Of a DNA stretch of 64,000 bases, positions 60,733 to 64,000 are shown in pieces. The position numbers were made by a program, and so were the translations under genes. This DNA is from Acidovorax sp. A1169 (GTDB taxonomy: Bacteria; Pseudomonadota; Gammaproteobacteria; Burkholderiales; Burkholderiaceae_C), in the NCBI RefSeq assembly GCF_030704685.1, contig NZ_JAUZDX010000002.1:496001-560000 (forward strand), read 5' to 3'. The notes under the pieces are model-generated. The model saw only the letters and a list, made by a program, of their open reading frames with translations, did no database searches and had not been told where the DNA came from. Numbering within the stretch: position 1 is the first letter of the stretch; every line of letters starts with the position of its first letter.

Positions 60733-62604
60733 TCAGGCCGCCAGAACGCTTTGCAGAGCGCGCAGGGCGTTGTGCGGCGGCCCAGGCAGCTCGCCGCCGT
60801 GCAGCACCACGCCGGTGGATGCCAGCTTGGCCTCGTGCTTGGCCACGGCGGCCAGGTTGGCTACTTCTTCGGCATGGCGGTAGGTGCCGGGCTGTATGCG
60901 CACGGCGCCGATGGCCAGCGTGGTGCAGGGAAAGAAGCGGCGCACGCCGTGGCGGTCTTCCGAATGGATGCCGCCCATGGCGCGCGCGCCGTCGTCGAAC
61001 AGGGTGAGTGCCTCGCGCGCGAACTCGTCCACGATGTTCTTGCAGCGCTGCAGCCAGTTGCTGCTCTGGAAGATGAGCATGAAATCATCGCCCCCCACAT
61101 GGCCCACGAAGTCACGGCGCGCGTCGCAGTGCGTGGTGGCCAGGCGCGCCACCAGGCGGATCATCTGGTCGCCGCGCCAGTAGCCGTAGTGGTCGTTGAA
61201 GGGCTTGAAGTTGTTCAGGTCGGCATAGCAGGCCACGAACTCGGTGCCGCTCTCCAGCAGGCGCTGCATGTGCATGCTGATGGGGATGTTGCCGGGCAGA
61301 AAGGTCAGCGGGTTGGCATGGCGCGCGGCCTCGATGCGGGTCTCGGTCACCGCGCGCACCAGTTGGTCGCCGGTGCCCAGGCCCACGTAGCGGCCGTTGT
61401 CGGTGACGATGTAGCCGTCGCTCAGGTAGCGCTGGTCCTGCGAGGTGAGGATGCCCACGAGCTGGTCCACGTCGCAGTCGAGCTCCACCACGCGCGGCGT
61501 GCTGTTGGCAAAGACGATGCAGGGTTTGCGGCCATGCACTTCGCGAAAGTACAGCGTGGCGTAGTGGTTCATGAACTGCTGGCGGTTGATCAACGCCACG
61601 GGGCGCGTGCCGTCCACCACGGCCAGCGCATGCAGGTCCACGCGCTCCTGCAGCAGGGCGGCCACCTCGTCGTTGCTGGTGGCCGGTGTCACAGTGGGAG
61701 CCTGCACCACCATCAGGCTGCGCAGAATGCCCGGGCGCGCCGTCTGGCCCAGGTGCGGCAGCACGGCGACGCGCCGGTCCTGCAGCACGTCGAGCGCCGG
61801 GCCGTCGATGGCCTCGCGCGGGGTGCGCGCCGGGCGCCCCAGCACCCAGCCCTGGCCGTAGGGGATGGCCAGGTCGCGCAGGGCGCGCAGGTCGTCGCGC
61901 GTTTCGATGCCCTCGGCGATCAGCGTGGTGCCGAAAACGTCGGCAATGCCTTTGATGGCCTGCAGCATCTGCAGGTTCTCGGGGTGCTCGCTGATGTCGT
62001 GGATGAAATAGCGGTCGATCTTCACGAAGTCGGGCTTGACCTCGGACCACAGGCGCAGGCTGGAGCGGCCGTCGCCAAAATCGTCGAGCGCCAGGCGTGC
62101 GCCGCAGGCATGCACCTCGCGGATGGCTTCGCGCAGCGCGGGCATGTCGGTAACGCGCTCGTGCTCGGTGATCTCGAACACCAGCATGCGTGCGCTCACG
62201 CCGAAGCCGCGCACCGCCTCGCCCAGGCGGCGCTCGCCGCACAGGGCCACCGCATGCACCAGCGCATCGGCGCTGATGTTCACGAACAGACGGCCGGGCG
62301 CACCATGGTCGCCCCAGTCGCGCAGCGCCGTGAAAACGCACACCAGCTCGAAATCCAGCAGCAGGCCCTCGCGCCGCGCCAGGTCCAGCAGCACGTCGGG
62401 CGTGTGCAGGGCCGAGCCCTCGGGGCCGCGGATCAGGGCCTCATGGGCGAAGATGCTGCCCTCGCGCAGGTCCCCGAGCGGCTGGAACACGCAGTACAGG
62501 CCGCCATCGCGCATCAGCCGCGCCAGCGGTCCCGACCCCAGCCGTGCGGCGGGCGACAGCAGCGCGAGCATGCGGTCGAGACGTTCTTGCTTGGGATGCG
62601 CCAT
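60733..62604 (-). CDS. EAL-CBS-GGDEF cyclic-di-GMP protein
   Basis: A 623-residue protein. Residues about 30-270 are an EAL phosphodiesterase domain (FAHEALIRGP, FVNISADAL, LDDFGDGRSSLRL, FVKIDRYFI, AEGIETRDD), with catalytic residues present. Residues about 300-430 contain paired CBS-like segments. Residues about 440-610 form a GGDEF domain whose active loop reads GGDDF (HVGGDDFMLIF). It resembles YciR/PleD-type dual enzymes. It is convergent with puuD and 112 bases from the divergent glycerate kinase gene. Confidence 0.9.
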   Translation of the reverse strand: MAHPKQERLDRMLALLSPAARLGSGPLARLMRDGGLYCVFQPLGDLREGSIFAHEALIRGPEGSALHTPDVLLDLARREGLLLDFELVCVFTALRDWGDHGAPGRLFVNISADALVHAVALCGERRLGEAVRGFGVSARMLVFEITEHERVTDMPALREAIREVHACGARLALDDFGDGRSSLRLWSEVKPDFVKIDRYFIHDISEHPENLQMLQAIKGIADVFGTTLIAEGIETRDDLRALRDLAIPYGQGWVLGRPARTPREAIDGPALDVLQDRRVAVLPHLGQTARPGILRSLMVVQAPTVTPATSNDEVAALLQERVDLHALAVVDGTRPVALINRQQFMNHYATLYFREVHGRKPCIVFANSTPRVVELDCDVDQLVGILTSQDQRYLSDGYIVTDNGRYVGLGTGDQLVRAVTETRIEAARHANPLTFLPGNIPISMHMQRLLESGTEFVACYADLNNFKPFNDHYGYWRGDQMIRLVARLATTHCDARRDFVGHVGGDDFMLIFQSSNWLQRCKNIVDEFAREALTLFDDGARAMGGIHSEDRHGVRRFFPCTTLAIGAVRIQPGTYRHAEEVANLAAVAKHEAKLASTGVVLHGGELPGPPHNALRALQSVLAA

Positions 62605-62716
62605 GGTTGCAATTTGTCACTTCTAGGGGGTTCACCATACCGGGCGGGTGTGACAGTTGTGTTACAGCGGCCCCAGGTTTACACCGGCCCGCCCGAGGCC
62701 ACGCACAATGTGCACC

Positions 62717-64000
62717 ATGCCCGATATCTCTCTTCCCCAACCCGGTCTGTTGCCTGACTTTCACACCGATCCCCGCGGCTTTCTGCGGGGCCTGTTCGAC
62801 GTTGCCGTGCGCAGCGCCCAGCCCCTGCACGGCATGCGCGCCTGGCTGCCCGCGCCCCCGCGTAGCCGCACCCTGGTGCTGGGGGGCGGCAAGGCCGGTG
62901 GCGCCATGGCCCAGGCGCTCGAAGCCCTGTGGCCGAACGACGCGCCGCTGTCGGGCCTGGTGGTCACGCGCTACGGGCACATCCCGCCCCGGCCCGAAGG
63001 CCTGGTGCAGCGCATTGAGGTGGTCGAGGCCGCGCACCCCGTGCCCGACGCCGCCGGCGAGGCGGCCGCACAGCGCCTGCTGGCGCTGACCGAGGGCCTG
63101 ACCGCCGACGACCTGGTGCTGTGCCTGATCTCGGGCGGGGGCTCTTCGCTGCTGACCCTGCCGGGCGAGGGCCTGACGCTCGATGACAAGCAGCGCATCA
63201 ACCGCGCGCTGCTGGAGAGCGGGGCCGACATCGCCGAGATGAACTGCGTGCGCAAGCACCTCTCGCGCATCAAGGGCGGGCGGCTGGCGGCGGCCTGCGG
63301 GCCGGCGCGCGTGGTCACGCTGACCATCAGCGACGTGCCGGGCGACGACCCTTCGGTCATCGCCAGCGGCCCCACCGTGCCCGACGCCACGACCTGCGCC
63401 GATGCGCTGGCCATCCTGGTGCGCTACGGCATCGAGGTGCCGCACCAGACCCTGCAGGCCCTGCGCGACGGTGCGCTGGAAACCCCCAAGCCCGGCGACG
63501 CCGTGTTCGAAGGCCATGCCGTGCACCTGGTGGCCACGCCCTGGCAGGCGCTGGAGGCAGCAGCCGCAGCGGCGCGCGCGGCGGGCGTGGACGCCGTCAT
63601 TCTCTCGGACGAGATCGAAGGCGAGTCGCGCGACGTGGGCAAGGTGCATGCGGCCATGGCGCGCTCGGTGGCGCGCCGGGGCCAGCCGTTCACGAAGCCC
63701 TGCGTCATCCTCTCGGGTGGCGAAACCACGGTCACGGTGCGCCCGCGCGCGCCCGATGCCCCGCGTGGTCGCGGCGGCCGCGCCGGGGAGTTCTGCCTGG
63801 GGCTGGCCAAGGCGCTGCAGGGGGAGCCGTCGGTCTGGGCGCTGGCTGCCGATACCGACGGCATCGACGGCGTGGAGAACAACGCGGGCGCCTTCGTGGT
63901 ACCCGACACCTTGCACCGCGCCCACACGGCGGGTGCCGACATCGAAGACGCCCTGCAGCGCAACGACGCCTGGGGCTACTTCGCGGCCCTGGGTGACCTG
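62717..64000 (+). CDS. Glycerate 2-kinase type II (MOFRL family), C-terminus beyond the window
   Basis: The first 428 codons of a glycerate kinase (GckA/TtuD type), from the ATG at 62717-62719 to the window end. Motifs are LGGGKAGGAMAQALE, LISGGGSSLLTLPGEGL, DVPGDDPSVIASGPTVPD and LSGGETTVTV, with the MOFRL region beginning (FCLGLAKALQG, AADTDGIDGVENNAGAFV). It phosphorylates glycerate to 2-phosphoglycerate. Glyoxylate from allantoin would enter here via tartronate semialdehyde. No strong Shine-Dalgarno is visible, and the enzyme is cytosolic. Confidence 0.92.
   Translation, partial: MPDISLPQPGLLPDFHTDPRGFLRGLFDVAVRSAQPLHGMRAWLPAPPRSRTLVLGGGKAGGAMAQALEALWPNDAPLSGLVVTRYGHIPPRPEGLVQRIEVVEAAHPVPDAAGEAAAQRLLALTEGLTADDLVLCLISGGGSSLLTLPGEGLTLDDKQRINRALLESGADIAEMNCVRKHLSRIKGGRLAAACGPARVVTLTISDVPGDDPSVIASGPTVPDATTCADALAILVRYGIEVPHQTLQALRDGALETPKPGDAVFEGHAVHLVATPWQALEAAAAAARAAGVDAVILSDEIEGESRDVGKVHAAMARSVARRGQPFTKPCVILSGGETTVTVRPRAPDAPRGRGGRAGEFCLGLAKALQGEPSVWALAADTDGIDGVENNAGAFVVPDTLHRAHTAGADIEDALQRNDAWGYFAALGDL

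Noticed and set aside
1-64000. CRISPR array, rRNA or complete insertion sequence
   Set aside because: No regularly spaced repeats, ribosomal RNA sequence or transposase frame was found.

Overview
The window looks like the chromosome of a Comamonadaceae-type betaproteobacterium (Acidovorax-like). It is GC-rich and has a large purine and pyrimidine salvage or catabolism repertoire, many NitT/TauT-type (NMT1-like) ABC components, a MaeB-type malic enzyme and PAS/GGDEF/EAL proteins. The genus is an inference from gene content and codon style, not from a marker gene.

Left part (1-17000): a nucleobase-scavenging region. A minus-strand operon encodes a ferredoxin, a flavodoxin-fold oxidoreductase, a CodA-like amidohydrolase, a RidA-family protein and the start of a creatininase-like protein. 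A RutR-like regulator gene and a palindrome resembling the RutR box lie just upstream. Next come two 2-oxoglutarate/Fe(II) dioxygenases and an NMT1-type binding protein. The first dioxygenase and the binding-protein gene are each preceded by an RNA leader that matches the NMT1-motif (xanthine-I) riboswitch, and each leader sits just downstream of a sigma-54-type promoter. After a debris zone comes a second NMT1 ABC transporter with a guanine-deaminase-like gene and a third sigma-54-type promoter. The debris zone holds a broken sugar kinase, a Shedu-like nuclease, a partial patatin copy and a TonB-receptor tail.

Middle part (17000-31000): an HDOD protein, MaeB, then a compact nine-gene minus-strand operon (29364 to 20535). 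It links an ABC importer, a binding protein fused to an OmpA domain, a PspA/IM30 protein, an AAA+ ATPase and several unrecognised proteins. I regard it as a candidate undescribed envelope-associated system.

Right part (29500-64000): the purine/ureide degradation gene set. It comprises an NCS2 purine permease, an allantoin/hydantoin racemase with an NCS1 permease, GntR regulators, puuE, a fused OHCU decarboxylase-allantoate amidohydrolase, an M20 hydrolase, HIU hydrolase, xdhC, puuD and a glycerate kinase running off the end. A GntR palindrome (AAAAGTGTATACACTTTT) lies between the GntR and HIU hydrolase genes, recurs before the NCS2 permease, and appears as a half-site before puuD, which suggests one regulon. 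The genes together can take urate to allantoin, glyoxylate and glycerate. xdhA and xdhB are not in the window.

An AT-richer island at 42079-47606 carries a DNA methyltransferase, a phosphoribosyltransferase-like protein, an ORC/AAA-like ATPase and an unknown protein in one overlapping operon. It is a likely conflict (defence) system and sits beside a duplicated 3' fragment of ggt.
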